Assembly: GCA_033964015.1 (NCBI GenBank)
Contig: CM066920.1
Location: 1,240,001 to 1,304,000, forward strand
Length of the DNA stretch: 64,000 bases
From: Scolanthus callimorphus
Taxonomy: Eukaryota > Cnidaria > Anthozoa > Actiniaria > Edwardsiidae
Direction: 5' to 3'
The notes below the pieces were generated by a model. It did not search any database. It was not told the DNA's origin and saw only the letters and a list, made by a program, of their open reading frames with translations. Below are positions 46,901 to 58,055 of this stretch, piece after piece (the first letter of the stretch is position 1; every line of letters begins with the position of its first letter). The position numbers were made by a program, and so were the translations under genes.

Positions 46901-49900
46901 AAAAGTTTTCCACTAAAAACATTCCAGAATCGTATCCAGCCACCCGAACCGCTGGTCACAAGTGTTGCGTTATTGCGGTGATTTTCACGCTTCTGGAGGT
47001 ACAAGACCTAAAAATCAACAAAATACTCATTATTGCGGAGACCCAAAAAACGGATTGAAGGCCCGCACAAGCGGAGCACCATACCTAAGGAAAATATAAC
47101 CCATCGTGTCAATTTTGTTGATGGCGGAAGCAACTTATTTCCAATTTGATGGCATCATTAATGACGTCATAGCACGTGATTACACGAATGCACAGTCCTA
47201 TACCCTCGAACATTGAGGCCAAGTTTGGACGTTTTAACACTTTTCCTTTTTTGATTGGGTCCCGTCCGTGATATTACGTCATCGATGACGTCACTTCGAG
47301 ATAATGCTAGGTGAGTTACCGAGGGTTCCAGTTCGAGAGTCCATGGACGATTCCAGCTTTAACGCACGCGCGCTGCATGTCGGTAGAGTCAAACAAACTG
47401 TTAAAAATGAGCGCGCTGCATTCTGGTAGTTGTGGGACACGCCTTCGCGCGCGCTAATAGCTGGAATCGTCCATTGTACAAGCGAATTACAGTAGGTGAG
47501 ACAGCTCATGTACCTTCTCAACTACCGAGTCATGATCGGACTCCTTGACTTGGACCTTGGGCATGACGGGAGACAAACTCTTGGCTCTCTTGGACATGGC
47601 TAACAGGGACGGGTCACGTAATATAGAGGAGCGCCGGTGACAGCTACTCGACCTCTTGCCCGACTCGCTGCCACCGCTATGAAGACTGAATCTCCCACGA
47701 GACTGCTTGGTGCCCGCCACTACAGCACTTAGAACTGGAAAAAGAGGAAATGAGCTTGTCAAGTTCCGTCAAGTAAATAACACAGATATACGCTCGTGCG
47801 ACGTGATAATACTGACCGGCATTATTCTGAGAAATCCTTCTCTTGAGGTCCAGAGGAATAGAGGAACCTGCTGCGTGCACGTGGTATTGATTAGTATTCA
47901 ACACGCAGCTCACATGACCTGTCTCAACATTCCACACTTTGACGTAACCATCATAACTCGAGGTCGCCACCAAACTCGGATAGTATAGCGCGATAGAGAG
48001 GATGTCATCTGCGTGGAACCCTCGCCAAACACGTGGGACATCTTCCTCCTCGTCACGACAGTCCCTAATGAGCACGAGGAGAAAACGTGATCATCACGTG
48101 TAGCTAAATTATAATTAAAAAGACTCGGAGCATCATGGCTTGGAATATCTTCTTTATTTCGACAGATCCCTATGCTAACATGCGCACTGCGTGAACAATT
48201 CCAGGGCGAGGTGAGGCGCGATTTAGGATTGATCGTTTTTGCGTGGATCGCGTACCATGGAAGTGTGTTTCACATTTCTATGGCAACTCACTCAGTATAA
48301 GCACATGGCTAAAACATGACAAACACTGAAAACAAGCATATCAAGTAGGCTGGTATGGCACAGACTGTAAACAAGTGGGGGGTCATACGCGTTTCCTTGA
48401 CTTGCATTCAGTTTTATGAGTCATATAAGTGCGACATCATTCTGCATCTTTCTTACTTGTAAATAGTGACATTCTTGCTCCAGCCAACTGTAATGATTTT
48501 CTGTTTGTAGCACAAGATGCCTGTTATCTGGAATGGAACAGCAACTAATCGATAAATAAGATAGTGAATGTGAGCTCCGCTTTTAGATGACGTCTAAATG
48601 AACGCTCTACTTTTAGGAGGTATCTAAATCATCGTTCCACGGCGTCCAAATGAACGCTCTGCTTTTAGGTGGTGTCTAAATGAACGCTCCGCTTTTAAGT
48701 GGTGTCTAATGAGTATACCTCTTCTTCCTCCACTTGGTCCAGTACGCGAAGACAAGCACCATTATTAAAGTTCCAGATCTTAACTGAGCCATCGCGAGCA
48801 CCAGTCACAAGACGCCTCTTAGAAGGATCAAATGACATGGCGGTTATCTCAGAGTCGTCGTGCGCATTCGAGAACTGGATGATCTTCTCGCCCGTCTCAA
48901 GCGACCACACGCACACTACAGAGTCATGGCATGCGCTTACGACCTAGGGACATTACACGAACTATGGATTAGCATCGACACAAGTTCCTGGAAGACCCCA
49001 AGGAAGTCCATGTTTCAATTGAGACTAGAGACTACTGCTTTGGTCGAACGATTGTTTTCAACCAATCTGAAGTCATAATATTGCACGTACAAAGCGCGCA
49101 CTTAAATCTCAAGAATGTCAATGAGCAACGGCTATCCCGGTAAATTATTTGACCGTTATCCGTTTGTAAAGGCTTGACTATTATAGGATGATGGTGGTCG
49201 TGGAGAAGGAGGTAGAGTCCTTGCGAATGACGGATCGAACTGGAAAAAAGTGTGTTGAGGCATAACGCGTAATGAAGTGCAAAGGGGCGAGGTGGTGAGT
49301 TGATAAGCATGACGCGTTACCTGATCAAAGAGGTCGTTATACAGCGCGGCGCAGAGAGGCTTCAGGTGACTAGTAATCTCATGCTCCTCTGACGGCTCTT
49401 CATTCTTACCCTCCAGAACTGATAACTGAGAAGAGACATGTTATGATAGGATTTCAGGTGAGTGTAGCAAACTAAATGCAAAGTAAATACACTTAACCAA
49501 TCAGAAACGAAACCCATTCAACAACCAGCCAATCAGGGGACAAAGGACGACAAACTTAGCCAATCAGAAACAAGACCCATTCAACAACCAACCAATCAGG
49601 ATGCGAAGTATTTACGACTTGTGTTTAGTTGCGACCCAAGAAAACACTGACGATTGCAGGACTAATGCAAGTAATCATTTGCTTTACAATCTGACTGACT
49701 AGGAGAGCAAAGTCGCGATGATTAGCCAATCGAAACGCGAAGAAAACACACAAACAAAGTAAATCTGATTTTACATTCGACACTCCCCGAATAGAGCTGT
49801 ATTTGCTTCATTTCCTCACCTGATTGTGCCAACCAGTATACAATGCCCCTTGGGGTTGAAGTAGAGACTTGATATCATATGTGGACCGGGTAAGAGAGAC

Positions 49901-52900
49901 CGCGCGGGAATGGTTTGTACGCAGCACAGATCACGCATGTCCCAGATCTTGATCACCTGAGATACAGAGATGACAAGAAAAATGAAGACATCATAGATCG
50001 GTAGGTACTTTATATATGGTACATCCAAATGTGCTAATAATAATAAATAATAATAAATTATTAAAGTGTCTAAAATCTGATAGCTTGGGATACAATCCCA
50101 TCCATGTATATAATACTTTCAAAAATTACACAGGAGCTAGATAACTGCTCTGAATGAATCTCTCTCTTGTAGAAAGAAATACAGAAGTACCATGTACCAT
50201 ATATGAAGTACCTAGGCATAGGCCCTCTGGACGCACATACCTTATATCCATCCTGTTTCTTGTACCCCCAAGAAACAGGATGGATAGCTCATGTGATCGA
50301 AAGCGTTCTACTCTTACATATAAAATGCTACATCATCATACTGCTACATTGCTAATTGCAAAATAAATAACTACGCGTAAAACGTGACAGCAAATATTAC
50401 ACTACAGCCAGGGGAATTCCCGCGCGGTTTTGAAACTACAGCTGTATGTGAACGATATCAGAATAGAACTGACCTTGTCCTGTGCGGCGCTGATGATCTC
50501 CCCCTTGTCACTGTTGACCAGGATGTGTGTAACGGTGGCACTATGGCCCTTCAGAACCTACGAGAAAGTTTGCTACACTAAAGGACCATATCTTTCATAA
50601 GACGCGACACTGTGTCGTGGGAAGTATTGTTTAGGTTGTAGCCCGCTACACCCAGTAGTCGGGTTTCGAAAAGGGTGCCTGGGTTTATGATCGATGATGT
50701 TTCCCAGGGGAGAACTATTTGCTGCATTTCAGTTTTGAAGGACGCGCCGCAGAAGGCAGTCACTGAAAATAGGCAGACGGTATGTTGTACATACCGATGT
50801 GGATTTGGCCGCCACGTAAGGATTCCACAAGCGAACATAGTGATCAAGACCTCCAGTCACTATACAACAAAGCACATAATTGTATCAGCTCATGACTCAG
50901 GTGGAGAACATATTATAAGTCATATGTGAGTCAACTGAGTATAATATAAAAGGGATGAGCTACCCACACCCGTGTCCTGATCACACGTACACAGAGCCTA
51001 CGATTCTTCTTACAATCGTGATAACATAGTCATGTCATCATATTGATCAAATGGCAAACAAGCAATGTAAGGGAAATTATTGTGTAATTTCAAAGGAACG
51101 TACGAGTCTACAGAAGAGTGGAGATAAGGAATTAACCTTGTGTGAAAGCTAACGTGCTAATGAAATGGTCCCATGTGTGCTTATGAGCGTTAGCCCTAGT
51201 AAGCGGAGAAAGAGAAAAAATCTCTGACCCCGAGAGGGATTCGAGCCCCACCCACTAGCGCCTGCATACAAGCTAGTAACCTACCTATGACGTTCCATTC
51301 TTACAGTAGTCAAATGACGTGATGCCTTTTCTTGTACGGAACATGGAAGTCCTGTGGGGACGCGATGACTCAATAAAGACCTGTCTCGTATTATAACAAG
51401 ACGTTACGATAAGATGGCCCATGTACCAGAAGCCAGAATACAGATTATTACATGGTAAGAACTTGATATCGTTTTATTCACGAGTTTCCGTGTCATAGCG
51501 CGAACGAGCGAGTCTTCGAGCGAGTGAAAACGAGTGAATAATACGATATCAAGCTCTTGCCATGTCATAATTGTTTATTATATACTCTGAGTCTGATAAA
51601 ATAGAAAAAAAAAAAGAAAAAGTGCATTTTATTCGTGCCGTGAATGATATCGTATCATTCACTGATACGATTTTTATTCCTTGGTGTTATCACATGGTAT
51701 CTGGTCACAGTATATAATAAATAGTCTTACGCCATAACTCGACCAATAATAGTAATAGTAATACTGCCACCCAAAGGAGAGGCTAACTTTAAGTTGAACA
51801 AATTAACGAAAACTGACGTAAAACTGGAGTATCAACAACTCTAAGCGCGTTGGTCCGCATTCACAAGGCTACGGCGTGATTTCGATGCCGGTGCAACTAT
51901 AAATTTAAACCCTGTCACCACGTGGAGACCAAAAGAGGCAAGGCAAGATAACTCACGTCTTTTTCCTGTCCACGTCCCCTAGGTACATGGAGTTCTTGGA
52001 GGAGGTGGCACATGAGATGAAACACTGGAGTGGCGGGTAGTATTTCACTTTGCGGACCCAGTCGTCATGAAGTCTCTAAACGCGATATGTAATCATCAAT
52101 ACTCGGGGCATAAACAAACATTACTAAAGATTGAATGGTTGAAAACTTCCTATAGATCATGTTGTCAATTATAATTAGATTGTCTATGACTTCATCTAAT
52201 GATAGTTCTCTAATTATAACTGACGCATGTTTTACCATGATGAATTAACGCAAGTCCTAGAAATTGCTTTGCCGCTTGTTCACAATGGCGGTCACTATTT
52301 GCGAACTGCATTTTTCTGCGCTAAAAACGTCAGCAAGCAATCATAAGCTAGCAAGGCATTTGAAAACTAATAAAATAAGAAAGACAGCTTACCGTGAACT
52401 GGACAGCTTTCACATTTGGGTGCCTGCCAAGAACCAACTCGGGAAAAGGAATCCTCCGGCACGTAACTGGAATAGATAAGGCGGGGTTTACACTCGATGG
52501 TATTTGCAGAGAGAATCGTATGGCATTATCATGATCTTCGGCTTATGGCACGGTGGGAACCTCCTGTGCATTCGACCTGAATTTCTTTTCCCTTGCAGAA
52601 ATGTTAGATTTACAACCCCCTTTTGCTGGTGGAGATAGCAAGGTGATAGTGTAACAAGGTAAGTGAAAGGTAGAGGTCGTTCGTAGTTTTGTTTTTCACT
52701 CGTGAATATTCGAACCATAGAAACGAATTATGATGAGTGGGCGCGATGTCACTCGCTCACTCACTCCAATTGGCGTAAACTAGACCAAAGGCGATAGGAT
52801 AATCAGTTCCTCTAAAGAAATAGTTTTTTAATCTAGGCCATAGCTGGTTCTATACCTGAGGGAATACTCTGTCCAATGTTGAGATCGAACAACCCGGTGT

Positions 52901-55900
52901 TGACAGCCGAGAATTTGATGCAACTCACGCTGCCACCAGAATCGCCGATCAACAACATGCTTTCATTGGTATTTCGGGGGTTATACCTGGAAAACGCATA
53001 AAAATGCAATCATAGAACAGAGGAGGTTTTATTTATTCATATTCTCATTCGATGTGTCCTACGATATGATCGATAAAGGAAATCGATAAAGGATAGAGAA
53101 GGTGTGAAACGTCATGACTAACGGCATATTTTGCGAACAACAATAATAAATTATAGGTGACGATAGTGGCACATAAGTTAGTGACGTGTGCTTACCAGTA
53201 ATCCATGGACAGGACGCAGTTCTCGAGTCCAGACACTACGAACTGCTTCTCAAAACTGTTCGCGGCACAGTCATAAAAAGCTGGACGGAAAATGGCAAAA
53301 CAGAGAACATCATTAAACCCGTCAAATCGCGTCAGGGGACATGGGGACAACATGGTCGCCAAATGCGACTAGATTTTTCTTGCTCGCGGCTCGATTATGA
53401 TTCCTTCGATCTGTCTTATTCACGACAATGACAATATTTTCCACTTGCTGAAAACGGTGTACACACTGGGGACATCCTGTGAAAGACCTTACTGGCTGGG
53501 TTCCAGAAATATTCAGGGGAAGTGCCTCGAGCAACATTTATTTTTTCTTGCAAAGGACATTTACGTCCTAAAAGGGTATTCAATTTCATATATCCCTCTT
53601 AGAGGACGTGTGTTTTTAGCGTAGAAGGACGAGTGATACGTGCCTACCTATTTCCCTGTCAGCAGACGAGACCGCAATCTTTTTAGCATTAGCGAGGACC
53701 ACACAGTCTGTTATCCAAACGCCTCTTGAAGCCTTCCCCTCATTGGCATTGGAGAGCTGGGAAAAAGTGCAAAAAATATTGATAAAGTTTCAGGTGTTTC
53801 TGCAAATTTGATATGACGTGTAAGGATTATTGGATGAAATCGACATGGTTTTAACTTATCTCGTGCCGCCGTTGAAGTTCTACCTTTGACTATTTTGTCA
53901 CGCTACTTTGTAATGAAATTTCTGTCAAGCAAATAAATTTTGAATGCAGCTGTGATACTGTTTTACTTGGCTTGGCTTACAAAGAAACCAGACACGTGCT
54001 CACTGCGTGATAGTGATGTTACTTGGCTTGTAATTGGCTGACAGAGAAACCATTTAACAGCAGATTGTATTTTCTGTCGTTCATGATTGGCTAGGTGCAT
54101 TTGGTCTTCTAAATCAGCTAATAGCTACTCACCAAGACAGTACGTAAAGGGTTCAGATCCATACTCCAGAACTGCAGGATGCCTTCTTTACTGACAGACA
54201 CATAGCGACCCACATTATTATCAGCAGGATCATCTGTGCCATGAGACATCTTAGAGAAATACGTTATCCTGGCTATGGTATCCCTGTGGGCACTAAGAGA
54301 GAGCAAACGTATCTATGCTATTCATTTCCGACGTGACTGTACAAGGAACGTTTCTGATTGGTTGCGTTTTCCCGCCGATTTTGGCGCACATATGGCCACA
54401 CAGGAAGCCCACACATATCTTGCTTGGTCAAAATTTTAAAGATTACGAAGTCTTCAGTCCATTTCTTTTCCGGGATACAACTTGATTAATTGAAACGTTT
54501 TTTCGCCAGGCGTTATTTTGTGGTATAGTAATACTTCCGCGCTACATACTTACTAGAGCATCACAGGAAACTGCATGCTTTGGGAGGTGTATAGATTTAA
54601 TATACAGTATTACCTGGGGATTTCTCTAGCAGGGTGTGGAAACTCCATCTACAGAACAAATATGAGAGATGAGAAAATTATAGTAAGTTTTAGGTGACAT
54701 CATAATAATGGCATATATATACACTATATTAAACACTATATTAAACTTGTCAATCAAACATGTATGGTACCCTATGCTTTGTAGTCCGCTATGAAAATGT
54801 TTGTGTTACCACATCTCTTATGACCTGCTCACACGTTATGATTTCTGCTGCGATGTGAGGTGCGATTTCTATGGCGATGCAATGCACCTGCTGCATGTTG
54901 GTACTTGTGGTGCATTTCACTAAGCAAGTGCTTGCATGCACCTGTTCCATACTGGTAATTTGTTACATTCCAAAGCATGTCTGAAGAAAATGAGCATGCC
55001 TGCTGGAATCATCCATTTGTTGGAATGTGTGGCTACCTCATGTTGATAAGGTAACATTATTTAAAAAGGTGAACAAGTTGTGACTTGAAGCCGTCACCTC
55101 TCTTTCGTCACTCGTCATGACATCCTTTAGCTGATTCTCAAGCAACATGTAGGAACAAAACTCCTCCTGCAACAAAAAGCTTGGTTATCACATGATCTGA
55201 TGTATGAAATGCTCACTTCCATCTATACTGATGAGTGATTTTATAGGTGCTGGGAAAATATTTCTTCCTATCAAAACATTTTTTACAGCATGGTTAGCAC
55301 ACATTGTAGTGCAGTTTTATAAGAAACACCTAAGAAAAACTTGATTGCAAGATTTGCTGCACCCTTTCTTTTAGTTTCTACACTCTGAAACATGGAAATG
55401 CTTGATGTGTAGGCTACACTCCAGCTCAATGCCACCCCGTCAAAGATGACAATAGTGAAATAGTGAATTATAGACACCCAAAATGCTTAGAACACGTGCA
55501 CACATATGGTCCTTCACTATTTCCATGACTATAAAGGAGTTTGTATCAGCACCTTAGGGAAAACTCTAAAGACAGTGGTGGTAATCTTCACCGGGTCGAC
55601 ACGAAAATGCACTTTGGCACTGGTTTGCCATTCATATCACAGGATTAAAAAACTTCCTTGGTGACGGAAAGACTGAGCTTTTCTAATATTCTAAGCTCAA
55701 GATAACTCTTGGATACAGATATCTCATAAGATAGTCTTGTTGCAGAATCACACACAAGCTGCTTCCGGAAAGACTGAGCTTTTGTAATATTCTAAGCTCA
55801 AGATAACTCTTGGATACAGATATCTCATAAGATAGTCTTGTTGCAGAATCACACACAGGCTGCTTACTGAGAGATAAATAAATATTACTCACCCAGTCTA

Positions 55901-55957
55901 CTGTCCCATCACAGTTAGCATCCACCTTCATGAAGATGATGGCTAGCTGGTTATCAT
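43995..55957 (-). CDS. WDR49: EF-hand and WD40-repeat protein, WDR49/WDR64 (CFAP337) type; 5' exons not found
   Basis: Exons (5' to 3'): 55893-55957, 55098-55166, 54614-54648, 54133-54292, 53648-53756, 53196-53280, 52856-52986, 52393-52466, 51957-52075, 51305-51351, an unresolved short exon near 50984-51015, 50795-50859, 50474-50557, 49820-49956, 49321-49425, 48719-48943, 48457-48527, 47817-48064, 47514-47734, 46795-47007, 45934-46089, 45615-45768, 45380-45427 and 43995-44127. About 925 residues are visible, near full family length. It starts in an EF-hand (loop DANCDGTVDWEE), then WD40 blades such as GLDHYVRLWNPYV, VIKIWDMRD, SVVCVWSLETGE, GSVKIWNFNNG, GYVKVWNVETG, GGWIRFWNVFSGK and GSVRLWCANN. 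The family is associated with cilia and flagella. One base seems missing at 49824-49825, and probably one at the last junction. Orthology to WDR49 rather than WDR64 is not resolved. Confidence 0.82.
44140..44325. repeat. Short direct repeat, about 3 copies
   Basis: GAGCACATAGAGAGGTTACT...ACTGTTTACATGAA occurs near 44146, 44176 and 44258 with drift. It lies in the last intron of the WD40 gene, directly beside the final exon. Confidence 0.7.
44836..45260. mobile_element. 425-bp foldback element in WD40-gene intron
   Basis: The ends are inverted copies: AATAGGCCTTTATCACGCAA on the left, complement on the right. The inversion runs inward through ACACATCCGTATTAGTAA to a central palindrome near 45022-45058 (AGGCTGGACGGGCATCGATG and its complement). 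There is no open frame. Confidence 0.85.
46234..46565. repeat. Tandem duplication, two copies of about 166 bp
   Basis: 46234-46399 and 46400-46565 are nearly identical, starting ACGATACTCACGCTTGTGTT and ending CCAATACCCAAACGACACCT. They lie in the WD40-gene intron between exons 46795-47007 and 45934-46089. High identity implies a recent duplication. Confidence 0.9.
46588..46763. mobile_element. MITE-like inverted-repeat element (copy 2)
   Basis: Terminal arms are ACAGAGAATTTCTGCAGAAA and complement. It is related to the element at 33797-33968 over its whole length. It ends about 30 bp from the donor site of exon 46795-47007. Confidence 0.85.
47338..47477. mobile_element. 140-bp inverted-repeat element
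   Basis: The left arm CCATGGACGATTCCAGCTTT and right arm AGCTGGAATCGTCCATTG are complements. The interior repeats GCGCGCTGCAT twice. It lies in a WD40-gene intron, about 40 bp from the next exon. Confidence 0.75.
48571..48715. repeat. About 36-bp tandem repeat, four degenerate copies
   Basis: The phrase TGAACGCTCTGCTTTTAGGT...GTGTCTAAA recurs about every 36 bp. The array runs right up to the donor site of exon 48719-48943. Confidence 0.75.
51449..51570. repeat. Inverted repeat in WD40-gene intron
   Basis: ACATGGTAAGAACTTGATAT on the left and ATATCAAGCTCTTGCCATGT on the right are near complements. Central inversion continues with TTTATTCACGAGTTTC and its counterpart. It is probably a small foldback element. 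Confidence 0.7.
55098..55957 (-). other. EF-hand encoding exons of the WD40 gene
   Basis: The Ca-binding loop D-A-N-C-D-G-T-V-D-W-E-E has acidic or polar residues at positions 1, 3, 5, 9 and 12 and glycine at 6, so it should bind calcium. The intron falls inside the loop, after tryptophan at position 10. The preceding phase-2 acceptor shows that more coding exons exist upstream (to the right), but none is recognisable in the window. Confidence 0.85.
55664..55867. repeat. Tandem duplication, two copies of about 103 bp
   Basis: GGAAAGACTGAGCTTTTSTA through CACACARGCTGCTT is present twice in a row. It lies directly downstream of the EF-hand exon's donor, within that intron. Confidence 0.9.
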
Positions 55958-55976
55958 CTGGCTAAAAGTCATCAAA

Positions 55977-56171
55977 CAGGGCCCGACATTAATGTTTTCA
56001 CTAGGTGCTATTGGTGACCACTTCACAACTTTTAGTCACCAAAAAGCAATATTTAGTCGCCACATAAACGTGGATCTCAGCTAAACTTTGAAAGATGGGC
56101 TGCCATTTGGTGACAAGCTTTACAATTTGGTTGCCATTTAGTCACCATTGGCGACCCTATGTCAGGCCCTG
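55977..56171. mobile_element. 195-bp hAT-like MITE with TCAAA flanks
   Basis: It begins CAGGGCCCGACATTAATG and ends CTATGTCAGGCCCTG, imperfect inverted repeats with the CAGGG terminus common in hAT transposons. TCAAA is present on both sides (55972-55976 and 56172-56176) as a candidate target duplication. It lies 20 bp upstream of the EF-hand exon. Confidence 0.75.
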
Positions 56172-56359
56172 TCAAACAATAACTATTTCAAGAACTCATT
56201 TTAAATGTAAAGCATAGGGCTTATATCTCATTTTCAGATTACTGTCGTGAGTAATTTGCAATAACTTTGTAATTACTCCTATACGTTTGTTCAGAATTGG
56301 TATAATTTTGTGGTTGTTTTTTACCACAGTCAAATGAAATCTGCACTATATTCCAGACA

Positions 56360-58055
56360 GGCGCGATATCCTACAGTTTTCGTTTATCCGATATTTACTT
56401 GATAATTATCTTTTGTCTATTATCGGATGTTTATCAGATACTTGATTCAAGGAAGATATTATCAGATATTTATTCGATAATATCATAGGTTGTGAGGGTT
56501 GAACTATAAAGATTAATGGAAATCTAGTATTTGATATTTATCGGATATTTTCACCTTGCAACTGATAGTTATTGTTTATCCGATATTTACTTGATAATTA
56601 TCTTTTTGTCTATTATCGATTGTTTATCAGATACTTGATTCAAGGAAGATATTATCAGATATTTATTCGATAATATCATAGGTTGTGAGGGTTGAACTAT
56701 AAAGATTAATGGAAATCTAGTATTTGATATTTATCGGATATTTTCACCTTGCAACTGATAGTATTGTTTATCCGATATTTACTTGATAATTATCTTTTTG
56801 TCTATTATCGGATGTTTATCAGATACTTGATTTAAGGAAGATATTATCAGATATTTATTCGATAATATCAATTGTTGTAAGGGTTGAACTATAAAGATGA
56901 TTGGAAATCTAGTAACTGATATTTATCGGATATTTTCACCTTGCAACCGATAGTTTTCGTTTATCTGATATTTACTTGATAATTATCTTTTTGTCTTTTA
57001 TCGAATGTTTATCAGATACTTGATTTAAGGAAGATATTATCAGATATTTATTCGATAATATCATAGGTTGTGAGGGTTGAACTATAAAGATTAATGGAAA
57101 TCTAGTAACTGATATTTATCGGATATTTTTACCTTGCAACTGATAGTTTTCGTTTATCCGATATTTACGTGATAATTATCTTTTCGTCTATTATTGGATG
57201 TTTATCAGATACTTGATTTAAGGAAGATATTATCAGATATTTATTCGATAATATCATAGGTTGTAAGGGTTGAACTATAAAGATGAATGGAAATCTAGTA
57301 ACTGATATTTATCGGATATTTTCACCTTGCAACCGATAGTTTTCGTTTATCCGATATTTACTTGATAATTATCTTTTTGTCTATTATCGATGTTTATCAG
57401 ATACTTGATTTAAGGAAGATATTATCAGATATTTATTCGATAATATCATAGGTTGTGAGGGTTGAACTATAAAGATTAATGGAAATCTAGTAACTGATAT
57501 TTATCGGATATTTTTACCTTGCAACTGATAGTTTTCGTTTATCCGATATTTGCGTGATAATTATCTTTTCGTCTATTATTGGATGTTTATCAGATACTTG
57601 ATTTAAGGAAGATATTATCAGATATTTATTCGATAATATCAATTGTTGTAAGGGTTGAACTATAAAGATGAATGGAAATCTAGTAACTGATATTTATCGG
57701 ATATTTTCACCTTGCAACCGATAGTTTTCGTTTATCTGATATTTACTTGATAATTATCTTTTTGTCTATTTTCGGATGTTTATCAGATACTTGATTTAAG
57801 GAAGATATTATCAGATATTTATTCGATAATATCATAGGTTGTGAGGGTTGAACTATCAAGATGAATGGAAATCTAGTAACTGATATTTATCGGATATTTT
57901 AACCTTGCAACCGGTAGTTTTCGTTTATCCGATACTTACTTGATAATGATCTATTATCTATTATCATATGTTTATCAGATACTTGATTTAAGACAGATAT
58001 TATCAGATAGTTATTCGATAATATCATAGGTTGTAAGGGTTGACTTTTCAATGTG
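56360..58055. repeat. 193-bp satellite, about 9 copies
   Basis: The period is 192-193 bp, measured from successive GGTTGTRAGGGTTGAACTAT landmarks at about 56488, 56681, 56873, 57066, 57259, 57451, 57644, 57837 and 58029. Units are AT-rich with TTTATCCGATATTTACTTGA and GATATTATCAGATATTTATT. The two alternating forms (CATAGG or CAATTG before the landmark) suggest sub-families. Confidence 0.95.
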
